Assembly: GCA_023264755.1 (NCBI GenBank)
Contig: JAHFVB010000127.1
Coordinates: 1-10,341 of the forward strand
Length of the DNA: 10,341 nt
Origin: Mycobacterium sp.
GTDB lineage: Bacteria; Actinomycetota; Actinomycetes; Mycobacteriales; Mycobacteriaceae
Direction of reading: 5' to 3'
The notes beneath the pieces are model-generated. The model was not told the origin of the DNA, did no database searches, and worked only from the letters and a program-made list of their open reading frames with translations. The position numbers and the translations under genes are program-made. Each line of letters opens with the position of its first letter. Position 1 is the first letter of the stretch. Shown here in pieces: positions 1 through 6,539 of the stretch.

Positions 1-311
1 AGTTGGTCGGCGACGTCGACCCGGCGAAGGTCTTCGCGCTGGCCTCGGGAGAGCTGTACAACCTGGCCGGCTGGGTGCCCGACAATCCCGGGAAGGTCGC
101 CACCCTCCAGGGCCATCCCGAGTTCGAACTGTCCGGGCAGTGGGACTCGAACGGCAAGCCCACCGACGTCATCCAGAAGACGGTGCTGCTCAACTGGAAG
201 CAGGGTTTCTACGTACTCCAGCTCAATCTGAATTCCGCGCCGGAGTACCGCGCGATCATCGACCGCATGGTCGCGGCGATCGACACCGACGCCAGGATCT
301 ACCCGCCCTGA
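1..311 (+). CDS. LpqN/LpqT-family lipoprotein, C-terminal part (5' end outside window)
   Basis: The frame is open from the left edge and stops at TGA 309-311, giving about 102 visible C-terminal residues. The pattern of a short helix, a region around 'LQGHPEFELSGQW', then 'IQKTVLLNWKQGFYVLQLNL' and a final amphipathic helix ending 'AIDTDARIYPP' resembles the C-terminal half of the mycobacterial LpqN/LpqT/Mtc28 family. These are secreted or lipid-anchored cell-envelope proteins; some family members bind envelope-biogenesis proteins, but the role of this one cannot be told. The signal peptide and lipobox cysteine would lie upstream and cannot be checked. The TTG at position 3 is not a credible start: a mature-domain fragment without its N-terminus makes truncation by the window edge far more likely. 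Family call is from remembered similarity; the fragment itself is certainly coding. Confidence 0.75.
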   Translation, partial: LVGDVDPAKVFALASGELYNLAGWVPDNPGKVATLQGHPEFELSGQWDSNGKPTDVIQKTVLLNWKQGFYVLQLNLNSAPEYRAIIDRMVAAIDTDARIYPP

Positions 312-332
312 CGCCACGGCACGGCGCTGGGT

Positions 333-338
333 GACAAT
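333..338 (+). promoter_or_regulatory. Candidate -10 element for the ThrE-like gene (leaderless start)
   Basis: The hexamer GACAAT (second-position A, last-position T, as in the mycobacterial TANNNT -10 box) ends exactly 7 nt before ATG 346. That spacing would place the transcription start on the A of the ATG. There is no Shine-Dalgarno before either the GTG at 331 or the ATG at 346. No clear -35 is visible. The same hexamer recurs before the antiporter start at 7399. Confidence 0.4.
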
Positions 339-345
339 CACCTCC

Positions 346-1629
346 ATGACCGAGGAGCACAGCGGCCGAGCGGCCCGGCTCTGGCGATCGCTGCGCAAGG
401 AGACGCATGCGGCGATCGGCGACCCTGATTCGTTCGACGCCGCTGAAGTCGCCGTCATGCTCCGCGAACTCGGCATCGCCTTACTCGAGGTCGAGCAGCC
501 CACGCCATTGGTCGCCGGTCGGTTGATCAACATCGCCGCGCGCTACACCGGCGAGCAGGTCCGAATCGTCACGCTGCCGACCGCGCTGGTCGTCCAGGTC
601 GGTTCGGTCGCCTACGAAGTCGAGGTGTCCAACCGGTCGACCATCCAGCTCGATCTGGCGGGTCGCATCGACGCCATCGCGGAGCTGGCCTCCGTCGGAG
701 CCATCACCCCGGCCGACGCGATAGCCGAGGTGGCGGCCGCGCGCACGATGCGGCCGCGCTTCGGTCCCGTCGTCACCGCCATCGGATACGCCGTCACCAC
801 AATCGGTTTCGGGATGGTCATCAATCCGACCTGGGCGGCGTTGCCGGGCTACCTGTTCCTGGGCCTGATCGTCGGCGGCGTGGTTCAGCTGGGTCGGCCA
901 TTCCCGTCACTCAATCCCATCCTGCCCACGTTGTCGGCGATGCTGGTGACGTGGTTCGTCGCCGACGCGGCCAACGACGGACTGCTGCGGGTCATCAGCC
1001 CGCCACTGGTGGCGATGCTGCCCGGGATGGCGCTGACGATCGGTTCGATGGAGTTGGCCAGCTCGGAGATCGTGGCGGGTGCGACCCGGTTGATCTACGG
1101 CGTGACCCAGTTGATGCTGTTGGTCTTCGGCGTCGCGCTCGGGATGCACATCGCGGGTCGGGTGGCGCCGCAGCACCCGTCGGTGCAGATGGGCGTGTGG
1201 GCGCTGTATGCAGCGATCGTCGTCGTCGCCATCGGCCTGTACGTGTACCTGTCCGCGCCCAAGGGCTCGCTGTTCTGGTTGGTCGCTGCAATCGGAGTGG
1301 CGCTGGTCGGTCAGCAGGTCGGGGGCCTGGCGCTACCGCCGTCCTACAGCGGGGCGGTCGGGGCCTCGCTCGTCGCTCCGTTCGAGCTGTTGGCGTCGCG
1401 CATCAAGGGCTCGCCGCCGGCGATCGTGATGATGCTGGCGGCATTCTGGGCCCTGGTGCCGGGCGCGTTGAGCTTCGTCTCGCTGAGCGAGGCGGCTACC
1501 GGCGGCCCGGCGACGGTCGAGACGCTCGGCCAGACGGTGGCCGCGGTCTTCTCGATCGCGCTGGGCACGCTCGCCGGCTTCAGCGTCTTTCATTCCTTCC
1601 GTCCGGTGGTGCGAAACGGGCGCGAATGA
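346..1629 (+). CDS. Threonine/serine exporter (ThrE) family membrane protein
   Basis: Predicted inner-membrane transporter of the ThrE family, whose Corynebacterium member exports threonine and serine using the proton motive force. The protein has the family's two-part build: a soluble N-terminal domain (about residues 30-140, with the '(E/R)ELGIALLEVEQP..VAGRLINIAARYTGEQVRIVTLP'-like fold region), then about ten hydrophobic segments from residue ~143 to the end. Pro-Gly turns typical of the family appear twice, in 'AMLPGMALTIGSMELASSE' (P226-G227) and 'LVPGALSFVSL' (P372-G373), consistent with the internally duplicated ThrE/ThrE_2 arrangement. Length (427 aa) is somewhat shorter than C. glutamicum ThrE. 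I prefer ATG 346 over GTG 331 (which would add five residues) because a -10-like box sits 7 nt upstream. Substrate is inferred from family only; dipeptides or other amino acids are possible. Confidence 0.85.
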   Translation: MTEEHSGRAARLWRSLRKETHAAIGDPDSFDAAEVAVMLRELGIALLEVEQPTPLVAGRLINIAARYTGEQVRIVTLPTALVVQVGSVAYEVEVSNRSTIQLDLAGRIDAIAELASVGAITPADAIAEVAAARTMRPRFGPVVTAIGYAVTTIGFGMVINPTWAALPGYLFLGLIVGGVVQLGRPFPSLNPILPTLSAMLVTWFVADAANDGLLRVISPPLVAMLPGMALTIGSMELASSEIVAGATRLIYGVTQLMLLVFGVALGMHIAGRVAPQHPSVQMGVWALYAAIVVVAIGLYVYLSAPKGSLFWLVAAIGVALVGQQVGGLALPPSYSGAVGASLVAPFELLASRIKGSPPAIVMMLAAFWALVPGALSFVSLSEAATGGPATVETLGQTVAAVFSIALGTLAGFSVFHSFRPVVRNGRE

Positions 1630-1674
1630 TCCACTCCGGTTGCGGCCCGGGAGCGCGGGGACCACGGTGTACCC

Positions 1675-3069
1675 ATGACAGCGACTGAGCCCACCACCGA
1701 CGGTTCCTACCGCAACAAGATCGTCGCGGTAGAACCCGGTGGAAATGAGTTCATCGCCGAGGCCGATCGCCACGGAAAGCCCAGTCAGCTGTTCTGGACC
1801 TGGACATCGCCCAACCTCGAGTTCGCGACGATCTTCGTCGGCGTGCTCGCCGTCGCGGTGTACGGCATGACCTTCTGGCAGGCCGTCGGCGGCATCGTCC
1901 TCGGTACCGGACTGGGGGCCCTGGCGCACTACTTCCTGTCCGCGCGGGGACCCTTGCACGGGGTGCCGCAGATGGTGTTGGGCCGGCTGGCCTTCGGCTT
2001 CAAGGGCAACGCGGTGCCTGCGGTGCTGATGTCCGTCACGGCCGGGGTGGGGTGGTTCGCCACCAACAGTGTCAGCGGCGCCTACGCGCTGTCCGCACTG
2101 TTCGGCATCGGCCCTCTGCTGGGGCTGATCATCATCGTGCTGCTGCAGACCTCGTTCGCCTTCTTCGGGCACAACCTGGTGCAGGCCTTCGAGAAGTACT
2201 CCTTCCCAGTGCTTGCCGTCATCTTCGCGATCGCCTCGGTGGCCATCCTCACCAAGTCTCATTTCGACGCCCCGGCGGTATCCGGCGGCGTCGGCGGGCT
2301 CGGCGGGTTCCTGCTGACCGCGGGCACGGCCTTCGGGTACGCGGCGGGGTGGACGCCGTATGCCGCGGACTACACGCGCTACCTGCCGTCGACGGTGTCG
2401 GCGGCGCGGACCGGGCTGTTCGCCTCGGCGGGCCTGTTCTTGTCCTGCGCCGTGCTCGAGATCGTGGGGGCGGCCTCGGTCACGATCGGGCCTGCCCTGT
2501 CGGAGAACCCCACCGAGGCCTTCACCGGTGAACTGGCCTCTCCGCTGGCGAAGGCGACGTTGCTCGCCATCGCCATCGGAGCCATCGCCGCCAATTCGAT
2601 CAACATCTATTCCGGCGCAATGGCGTTCGTCACGATCGGGATCAAGCTGCCCGCCCACGTCGCGCGCGCCTTGGTGACGGTGTTCTTCGGAGTGGCCGGC
2701 TTCCTGGTGGCGTGGTGGGCACTGCCGGACGCGGCGGAGAGCTATGAGGCCTTCCTGCTGATCATCGCCTACTGGATCGGGCCGTGGTTGGGCGTGGTGT
2801 TCGCCGACCAATACCTGCGGCGCGGTCAGGCCGTCGCCGGCTTCCTCTACGACCGGTCCTATGACAACTGGCCCGGCCTGCTGTCGTTCGCGATCGGCCT
2901 GGTCGTGTCGGTGGTGCTGTTCTCCAATCAGGTCAAGTTCACCGGCTACGTCGTCAGGGCGGTGCCGCAGTTGGGCGACATCACCTTCTACGTGGGCTTT
3001 CTGATCGCCGGCGCCGCGTACCTGGTGTTGTGCCGGGCCAAGATCACCGCCGAGCGTGCCCTGGCATGA
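1675..3069 (+). CDS. NCS1-family cytosine/purine permease
   Basis: Cytoplasmic-membrane importer of the nucleobase:cation symporter-1 family (CodB/FCY2 type), 464 aa with about 12 hydrophobic segments. Visible NCS1 landmarks are 'FWTWTSPNLEF' (residues 40-50) before the first membrane helix, 'HGVPQMVLGRLAFGFKGN' (95-112), the family signature 'YAADYTRYLP' (229-238) and 'NSINIYSGAMAF' (307-318). The ATG start lies 45 bp after the ThrE-like gene and gives a normal cytosolic N-terminus. A weak CACGGT hexamer ends 6 nt before the ATG and might be a -10 box. The stop codon overlaps the next start (ATGA, 3066-3069), so translation is coupled to the cytosine deaminase, which strongly favours cytosine or a close analogue as substrate. 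Allantoin, hydantoin or purine import is the alternative for this family. Confidence 0.9.
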   Translation: MTATEPTTDGSYRNKIVAVEPGGNEFIAEADRHGKPSQLFWTWTSPNLEFATIFVGVLAVAVYGMTFWQAVGGIVLGTGLGALAHYFLSARGPLHGVPQMVLGRLAFGFKGNAVPAVLMSVTAGVGWFATNSVSGAYALSALFGIGPLLGLIIIVLLQTSFAFFGHNLVQAFEKYSFPVLAVIFAIASVAILTKSHFDAPAVSGGVGGLGGFLLTAGTAFGYAAGWTPYAADYTRYLPSTVSAARTGLFASAGLFLSCAVLEIVGAASVTIGPALSENPTEAFTGELASPLAKATLLAIAIGAIAANSINIYSGAMAFVTIGIKLPAHVARALVTVFFGVAGFLVAWWALPDAAESYEAFLLIIAYWIGPWLGVVFADQYLRRGQAVAGFLYDRSYDNWPGLLSFAIGLVVSVVLFSNQVKFTGYVVRAVPQLGDITFYVGFLIAGAAYLVLCRAKITAERALA

Positions 3070-3506
3070 CCCCACTGGACATGCTCGACGTCGCCGTCGA
3101 AGAGGCCCGAAAGGGCTTGTCCGAGGGTGGAATTCCGATCGGCGCCGCCCTGTTCACGGCCGATGGCGTGCTGCTGGGCAGCGGCCACAACCGCAGGGTT
3201 CAGGACGACGACCCGTCGGTGCACGGTGAGACGGACGCCTTCCGCGCCGCGGGCCGGCAGCGCGACTATCGCTCGACCGTGATGGTCACCACGTTGTCGC
3301 CGTGCTGGTACTGCAGCGGCTTGGTGCGCCAGTTCAACATCGGTGCGGTCGTCATCGGCGAGGCGCGGACCTTCAGCGGCGGACATGACTGGCTGGCCGA
3401 AAACGGGGTGTCGATAACGCTTCTCGACGACGATCGCTGCGTGCAGATGATGACCGACTTCATCGCTGCGCATCCGGAGCTGTGGTTGGAGGACATCGGA
3501 GAATGA
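3066..3506 (+). CDS. Fcy1-type zinc cytosine deaminase (nucleoside/nucleobase deaminase family)
   Basis: A 146-aa member of the CDA-fold cytidine/deoxycytidylate deaminase superfamily, predicted to hydrolyse cytosine to uracil and ammonia. Zinc ligands and catalytic acid are visible as 'HGE' (H53, proton-shuttling E55) and 'SPCWYC' (C80, C83). The whole protein resembles Saccharomyces Fcy1: 'GGIPIGAALF' near residue 21, 'GHNRRVQ' (N42, equivalent to the base-contacting Asn), F103, and a C-terminus 'LWLEDIGE' that parallels the yeast 'DWFEDIGE', retaining the Trp and Asp that clamp the pyrimidine ring (W140, D143). This is unrelated to the large amidohydrolase CodA normally expected in bacteria. 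The ATG at 3066 overlaps the permease stop by 4 bp; the frame is open further upstream, but the family N-terminus matches this start. Guanine or other base deaminases of the same fold are the alternative, made unlikely by the Fcy1-like C-terminus. Confidence 0.88.
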   Translation: MTPLDMLDVAVEEARKGLSEGGIPIGAALFTADGVLLGSGHNRRVQDDDPSVHGETDAFRAAGRQRDYRSTVMVTTLSPCWYCSGLVRQFNIGAVVIGEARTFSGGHDWLAENGVSITLLDDDRCVQMMTDFIAAHPELWLEDIGE

Positions 3507-3534
3507 TCGGGCGCGCGAAGCGGGGTGGGCGAGT

Positions 3535-4494
3535 ATGAGCGTCATCGCAACTGTCGACCTCGCGAGGTGGCGGGCCGGGGGAGCCATGGCCGACGAGGTG
3601 GCCGCCGAGGTGGACGAGAGTCTGCAGCAGGCCGGGTTCATCTTGGTCACCGGTCACGGTGTGGAACCCGAACTGGCGGCCGCGGTGCGCGCTGCCAGTC
3701 GCGCCTTCTTCGCCCAACCCGAGGCCGTCAAGCGGCGCTACAGCGTGCCGGTGGGCGGCCACGGGTGGATCGGGCCCGGTGCCGAGGCCAACGGCTACGC
3801 AGAGGGCACCGAAACCCCGCCCGACCTCAAGGAGAGCTACAGCCTGGGCGCCGAGACCGCGACTGGCGATGCCGACGTCGACCGAATCTGGTTCGCGCCC
3901 AACGTGTGGCCGGCCGAAGTACCGGAGTTGCAGCAGTTGGTCGCCGAGTACACCGCCGCCATGCGTCGGGTGTCCGACGACCTGCTGGCCCTGTTCGCAC
4001 ACGCGCTCGGACTGCCGTCGAATCCGTGGGCCGCACTGGCCGACCGGCCGACGTGGACGATGAACATCAACCACTACCCGCCCGTGAGCGTCGTCGGTGA
4101 ACCCGAGCCGGGACAGTTCCGCATCGGTCCGCACACGGATTTCGGCACCGTCACCGTGCTGGACCGCGAGCCGGGCGCCGGTGGGCTGCAAGTCTATTCG
4201 GAGGCCGAGGGATGGGCCGACGCTCCGTACCGGCCAGAGGCCCTGACGGTCAACATCGGTGACCTGCTGGAGTACTGGAGCGGCAAGCGGTGGCCGTCGG
4301 GCCGACACCGCGTGCTCCCGCCGCAGCCGGAGGCGCCCGAAGAGGACCTGGTGTCGCTGATCTACTTCTACGAGGCCAACCACGACGCGCTCGTCGCGCC
4401 GTTGGCGCCTCCGATCGGGAAGGTCGCCGGGCTGGACCCCGTCACGTCATCGGACTTCATCAAGGAACGCCTCGACGCCATCACGATTGGCTAG
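3535..4494 (+). CDS. Isopenicillin N synthase-like Fe(II) oxygenase
   Basis: A 319-aa non-haem iron oxygenase of the IPNS / plant 2-ODD-like group. Residues ~4-125 fit the N-terminal DIOX_N domain ('AGFILVTGHGVEPEL', 'DLKESYSLG'); residues ~172-290 form the jelly roll with the iron triad H200 and D202 ('GPHTDFGTVTVLD') and H258 ('SGRHRVLPP'). 'VNIGDLLEYWSG' (239-250) is the usual strand before the distal His. The RxS motif that binds the 2-oxoglutarate carboxylate is altered: the aligned stretch reads L272-V273-S274, so the Arg is missing. The gene follows the cytosine deaminase after 28 bp on the same strand, suggesting one transcript and a pyrimidine-related substrate; fungal thymine 7-hydroxylase is in this superfamily and has a similar 'KESY..G' region. 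That functional link is inference. No good Shine-Dalgarno is visible. Its stop overlaps that of the convergent reductase gene. Confidence 0.85.
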   Translation: MSVIATVDLARWRAGGAMADEVAAEVDESLQQAGFILVTGHGVEPELAAAVRAASRAFFAQPEAVKRRYSVPVGGHGWIGPGAEANGYAEGTETPPDLKESYSLGAETATGDADVDRIWFAPNVWPAEVPELQQLVAEYTAAMRRVSDDLLALFAHALGLPSNPWAALADRPTWTMNINHYPPVSVVGEPEPGQFRIGPHTDFGTVTVLDREPGAGGLQVYSEAEGWADAPYRPEALTVNIGDLLEYWSGKRWPSGRHRVLPPQPEAPEEDLVSLIYFYEANHDALVAPLAPPIGKVAGLDPVTSSDFIKERLDAITIG

Positions 4495-5411
4495 CTGGCC
4501 GCCGCGGCTCCTTGGACCGTGTCGAGGCGAGCGATGGCGTCCGGACCCAGCACGATGTCACCCGCGCCGACGTTCTCCTCGAGGTGAGCGATCGAACGGG
4601 TGCCTGGGATGAGGAGCGTGTTGGCGGTGTGGGCCAGCAGCCAGGCGAGGCCGACTTGGGAAGGCGTGGAACCGATTTCGGCGGCTATGCGGATAACCGC
4701 TTGGTCGTTGGCCACCTTCGGATAGCCCGGGAACGACGACCCGAGTGGCATGAACGGCACCCATGCGACGTCCTCGACGACGCAGAGCTCCAGTACCTCC
4801 TCCTGGGTGCGGTCGAGCAGGCTGTAGGCGTTCTGCACGCACACGATCCCGGCGGGGAGTGCGCGTCGGAGGACGTCGGCGGGCACGCTACTGATGCCGA
4901 TCGCGCCGATCTTGCCCTCATCGCGCAGCGCGATCAGCTCGGCCAGTTGATCGTCGAGGTCGACGATTTGATCACCCTCTGCCTTCAGCCCCGGTGCTAG
5001 ATCGAGGCGGCGCAGGTTGACCACGTGAATGCGGTCAACGCCCAGTTGGGCAAGATCGGCTTCGACGGCAGCCCGCAGCTCGTACGGCTTCTGCGCCGCG
5101 GCAAGCGGAATCGGCCCACCGGAGACACTTCTGGCCCCGACCTTGCTGACGATGACGACGTCATCGCGGTACGGGTCGAATGCGGCACGGATGCGGCGAT
5201 TCACTTCACCGTCGGAGTAGAACGACGCGGTGTCGACGTGATTGACGCCGAGTTCGAGGGCCCGCCGCAGCAGTGCCACCGCGTCGTCGTTCGAGGTGGA
5301 TTCGGGCTCGAGCTGCATGGCGCCGTAGCCGATGCGGGCGACCTCGAATTCGCCGATTCTGCCGATGCCGCCGGGCCGTGCTGTCTTCGTCACGATGCTC
5401 CTAGATGACAT
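4491..5411 (-). CDS. Aldo/keto reductase, YdbC/PdxI-like
   Basis: Cytosolic NAD(P)H-dependent oxidoreductase with a complete (beta/alpha)8 aldo/keto reductase sequence of 306 aa. Catalytic Asp, Tyr and Lys are visible as D60 ('NHVDTASFY'), Y65 and K90 ('VIVSKVGAR'). Where most family members have the catalytic His in 'LHR.D', this protein reads 'VNLRRLD' (131-137), placing R134 there; E. coli YdbC (PdxI, pyridoxal reductase) as I recall it has the same 'VVNLR' form. The C-terminal half also follows YdbC closely ('VCVQNAYSLLDR', 'WVPFMPLG', 'LAWLLAHTANTLLIPGT'). Pyridoxal or another small aldehyde is therefore a reasonable substrate guess, not proven. The ATG at 5411 lacks a close ribosome site; the in-frame GTG at 5393 has AGGAG 4 nt upstream and is a possible start giving 300 aa. 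Divergent from a TetR gene with shared palindromes, so probably repressed by it. Confidence 0.85.
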   Translation of the reverse strand: MSSRSIVTKTARPGGIGRIGEFEVARIGYGAMQLEPESTSNDDAVALLRRALELGVNHVDTASFYSDGEVNRRIRAAFDPYRDDVVIVSKVGARSVSGGPIPLAAAQKPYELRAAVEADLAQLGVDRIHVVNLRRLDLAPGLKAEGDQIVDLDDQLAELIALRDEGKIGAIGISSVPADVLRRALPAGIVCVQNAYSLLDRTQEEVLELCVVEDVAWVPFMPLGSSFPGYPKVANDQAVIRIAAEIGSTPSQVGLAWLLAHTANTLLIPGTRSIAHLEENVGAGDIVLGPDAIARLDTVQGAAAAS

Positions 5412-5422
5412 ACTCGACAGAT

Positions 5423-5438
5423 GCGGAGGAACCTCCGC
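5423..5438. promoter_or_regulatory. Palindromic operator 1 (reductase side)
   Basis: GCGGAGGAACCTCCGC is a perfect inverted repeat with 7-bp arms and a 2-bp centre, lying 11 bp upstream of the reductase ATG. Its core CGGAGG-N2-CCTCCG is repeated 35 bp away, next to the TetR start. Size and symmetry fit a TetR-dimer binding site. On the minus strand a possible -10 (TACCGT, 5451-5446) lies just upstream, so binding here would block transcription of the reductase. Confidence 0.7.
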
Positions 5439-5458
5439 TTAACTCACGGTAGCAGAAC

Positions 5459-5472
5459 CGGAGGAGCCTCCG
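5459..5472. promoter_or_regulatory. Palindromic operator 2 (TetR side), overlapping the ribosome binding site
   Basis: CGGAGGAGCCTCCG is a perfect inverted repeat with 6-bp arms and a 2-bp centre, matching operator 1 at 13 of 14 core positions. Its left arm contains GGAGG (5460-5464), 10 nt before ATG 5475, so the same bases serve as Shine-Dalgarno for the regulator. Binding here would give autorepression. Centre-to-centre distance to operator 1 is 35 bp, between three and four helical turns. Confidence 0.7.
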
Positions 5473-5474
5473 TT

Positions 5475-6026
5475 ATGGCGGTGATGCGGGCCGATGCCCA
5501 CCGCAACCGGGAACGGCTGCTCGCCTCGGCGGCCGCGGCCTTCGCTGCGGCCGATGGGACCTCCGTCTCGCTCGAGGGCATTGCCCGTGCCGCGGGCGTC
5601 GGGATCGGCACGCTGTACCGGCACTTCCCCAACCGCGAGGCGCTGATCGAGGCCGTGTTCCGGACCGAACTGGCCGAGGTTTCGGCCTCGGCGGGCGAGC
5701 TGCTCGAACGCCACGCACCGGTCGTCGCGCTGCGGCTCTGGATGACCAGGTACGCCGCCTTCGTCGCCGCCAAGCACGGGATGGCCGAGTCGTTGAGCGC
5801 GATGTTCGCCTCCGGAGCGGTCGAGCCTGGCGACACGAGGACGAGCATCGTCGGTGCCGTCGGGTCCCTGTTACGAGCGGGCGCCGCTGACGGGAGCCTG
5901 CGGTCCGACGTCAGCGCGGACGACGTGGTGTCGAGCCTCATCGGGATCACCATCGCGAGCAATTCGACCGAACAAGCCAACCGGATGCGGGACCTGCTCG
6001 TCGACGGCCTGGTGGCGACGCGGTAG
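5475..6026 (+). CDS. TetR/AcrR-family transcriptional regulator
   Basis: A 183-aa DNA-binding regulator. The N-terminal TetR helix-turn-helix is clear: 'RNRERLLASAAAAFAA' (helix 1, about residues 10-25), 'VSLEGIARAAGVGIGTLYRHFPNREALIEAVF' split over residues 31-62, including the recognition helix 'VGIGTLYRHF'. The rest is the helical ligand-binding and dimerisation domain, with no recognisable ligand signature. I chose ATG 5475 because GGAGG lies 10 nt upstream and the TetR domain begins right after it; the in-frame ATG at 5421 would translate through both palindromes into an 18-residue tail unlike the family. ATG 5484 is a minor alternative. Divergent from the reductase, which it most likely represses together with itself through the two palindromes. 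It ends 30 bp before rpiB, which appears to have its own promoter. Confidence 0.9.
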   Translation: MAVMRADAHRNRERLLASAAAAFAAADGTSVSLEGIARAAGVGIGTLYRHFPNREALIEAVFRTELAEVSASAGELLERHAPVVALRLWMTRYAAFVAAKHGMAESLSAMFASGAVEPGDTRTSIVGAVGSLLRAGAADGSLRSDVSADDVVSSLIGITIASNSTEQANRMRDLLVDGLVATR

Positions 6027-6043
6027 ATGCCGGGCCGAGAAAG

Positions 6044-6049
6044 TAGTCT
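6044..6049 (+). promoter_or_regulatory. -10 element for rpiB (leaderless start)
   Basis: TAGTCT fits the mycobacterial TANNNT -10 consensus and ends 7 nt before ATG 6057, so transcription would begin at the start codon itself. No Shine-Dalgarno is present before the ATG, which agrees with leaderless translation. A convincing -35 is not visible. Confidence 0.55.
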
Positions 6050-6056
6050 GACCGCC

Positions 6057-6536
6057 ATGCGCGTCTACCTCGGCTCTGATCACGCCGGATACGAACTCAA
6101 GCAGGCCATCGTCGAACACCTCGAAGCCGGCGGCCACGAGCCGATCGACTGCGGAGCGTTCACCTATGACGCCGAGGACGACTACCCGGCATTTTGCATC
6201 GCCGCGGCGGAGCGGACCGTCGCCGATCCGGACAGCCTCGGCATCGTCATCGGGGGTTCGGGCAACGGTGAGCAGATCGCCGCCAACAAGGTGCCCGGCG
6301 CCCGGTGCGCACTGGCCTGGAGCGTGGAGACGGCTTCGCTTGCCCGTCAACACAACAACGCGCAGCTGATGGGCATCGGCGGCCGGATGCACACCGTCGA
6401 GGACGCACTGACCTTCGTCGACGCCTTCCTGACCACCGCGTGGTCGGAGGCGCCGCGGCACCAACGTCGCATCGACATCCTCGCCGAGTACGAGCAGACT
6501 CACGTCGCCCCACCGGTGCCCGGCGCCCCGGAATAG
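6057..6536 (+). CDS. rpiB: Ribose-5-phosphate isomerase B
   Basis: Interconverts ribulose 5-phosphate and ribose 5-phosphate in the non-oxidative pentose phosphate pathway (cytosol). The 159-aa protein matches M. tuberculosis RpiB nearly end to end as I recall it. Visible are 'GSDHAGYELK' (D8, H9, phosphate/sugar contacts), 'DCGAFTYDAEDDYP', and the active loop 'GGSGNGEQIAANKVPG' with S68 and the catalytic base E72, as in mycobacterial RpiB where a Glu replaces the Cys of E. coli RpiB; then 'HNNAQL' (H99) and the conserved tail 'RHQRRIDILAEYE'. The start at 6057 is chosen by homology and by the TAGTCT box 7 nt upstream; the frame is open to 6027, but that extension lies across the promoter. 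nei follows after 3 bp, as in M. tuberculosis Rv2465c-Rv2464c. Confidence 0.97.
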   Translation: MRVYLGSDHAGYELKQAIVEHLEAGGHEPIDCGAFTYDAEDDYPAFCIAAAERTVADPDSLGIVIGGSGNGEQIAANKVPGARCALAWSVETASLARQHNNAQLMGIGGRMHTVEDALTFVDAFLTTAWSEAPRHQRRIDILAEYEQTHVAPPVPGAPE

Positions 6537-6539
6537 CCC

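Noticed and set aside
1630..1674. Riboswitch or attenuator ahead of the cytosine permease
   Set aside because: Only 45 bp of leader is available, with no stable hairpin or known aptamer pattern.
951..1688. Plus-strand frame of 245 codons within the ThrE-like gene
   Set aside because: Arg/Gly/Ala-rich alternate-frame reading of a convincing membrane protein.
3030..3065. Upstream start for the cytosine deaminase inside the permease
   Set aside because: The 12 extra residues have no family counterpart, and ATG 3066 forms the standard 4-bp ATGA coupling.
1333..3075. Long minus-strand open frame (580 codons) opposite the ThrE-like gene and permease
   Set aside because: It is antisense to two clear membrane-protein genes; its product is a His/Arg/Gln/Gly/Asp-rich string with no domain, as expected from the complement of GC-rich coding DNA.
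5421..5474. Upstream ATG at 5421 as the TetR start
   Set aside because: It would translate the palindromes into a tail not seen in the family, while ATG 5475 has GGAGG 10 nt upstream.
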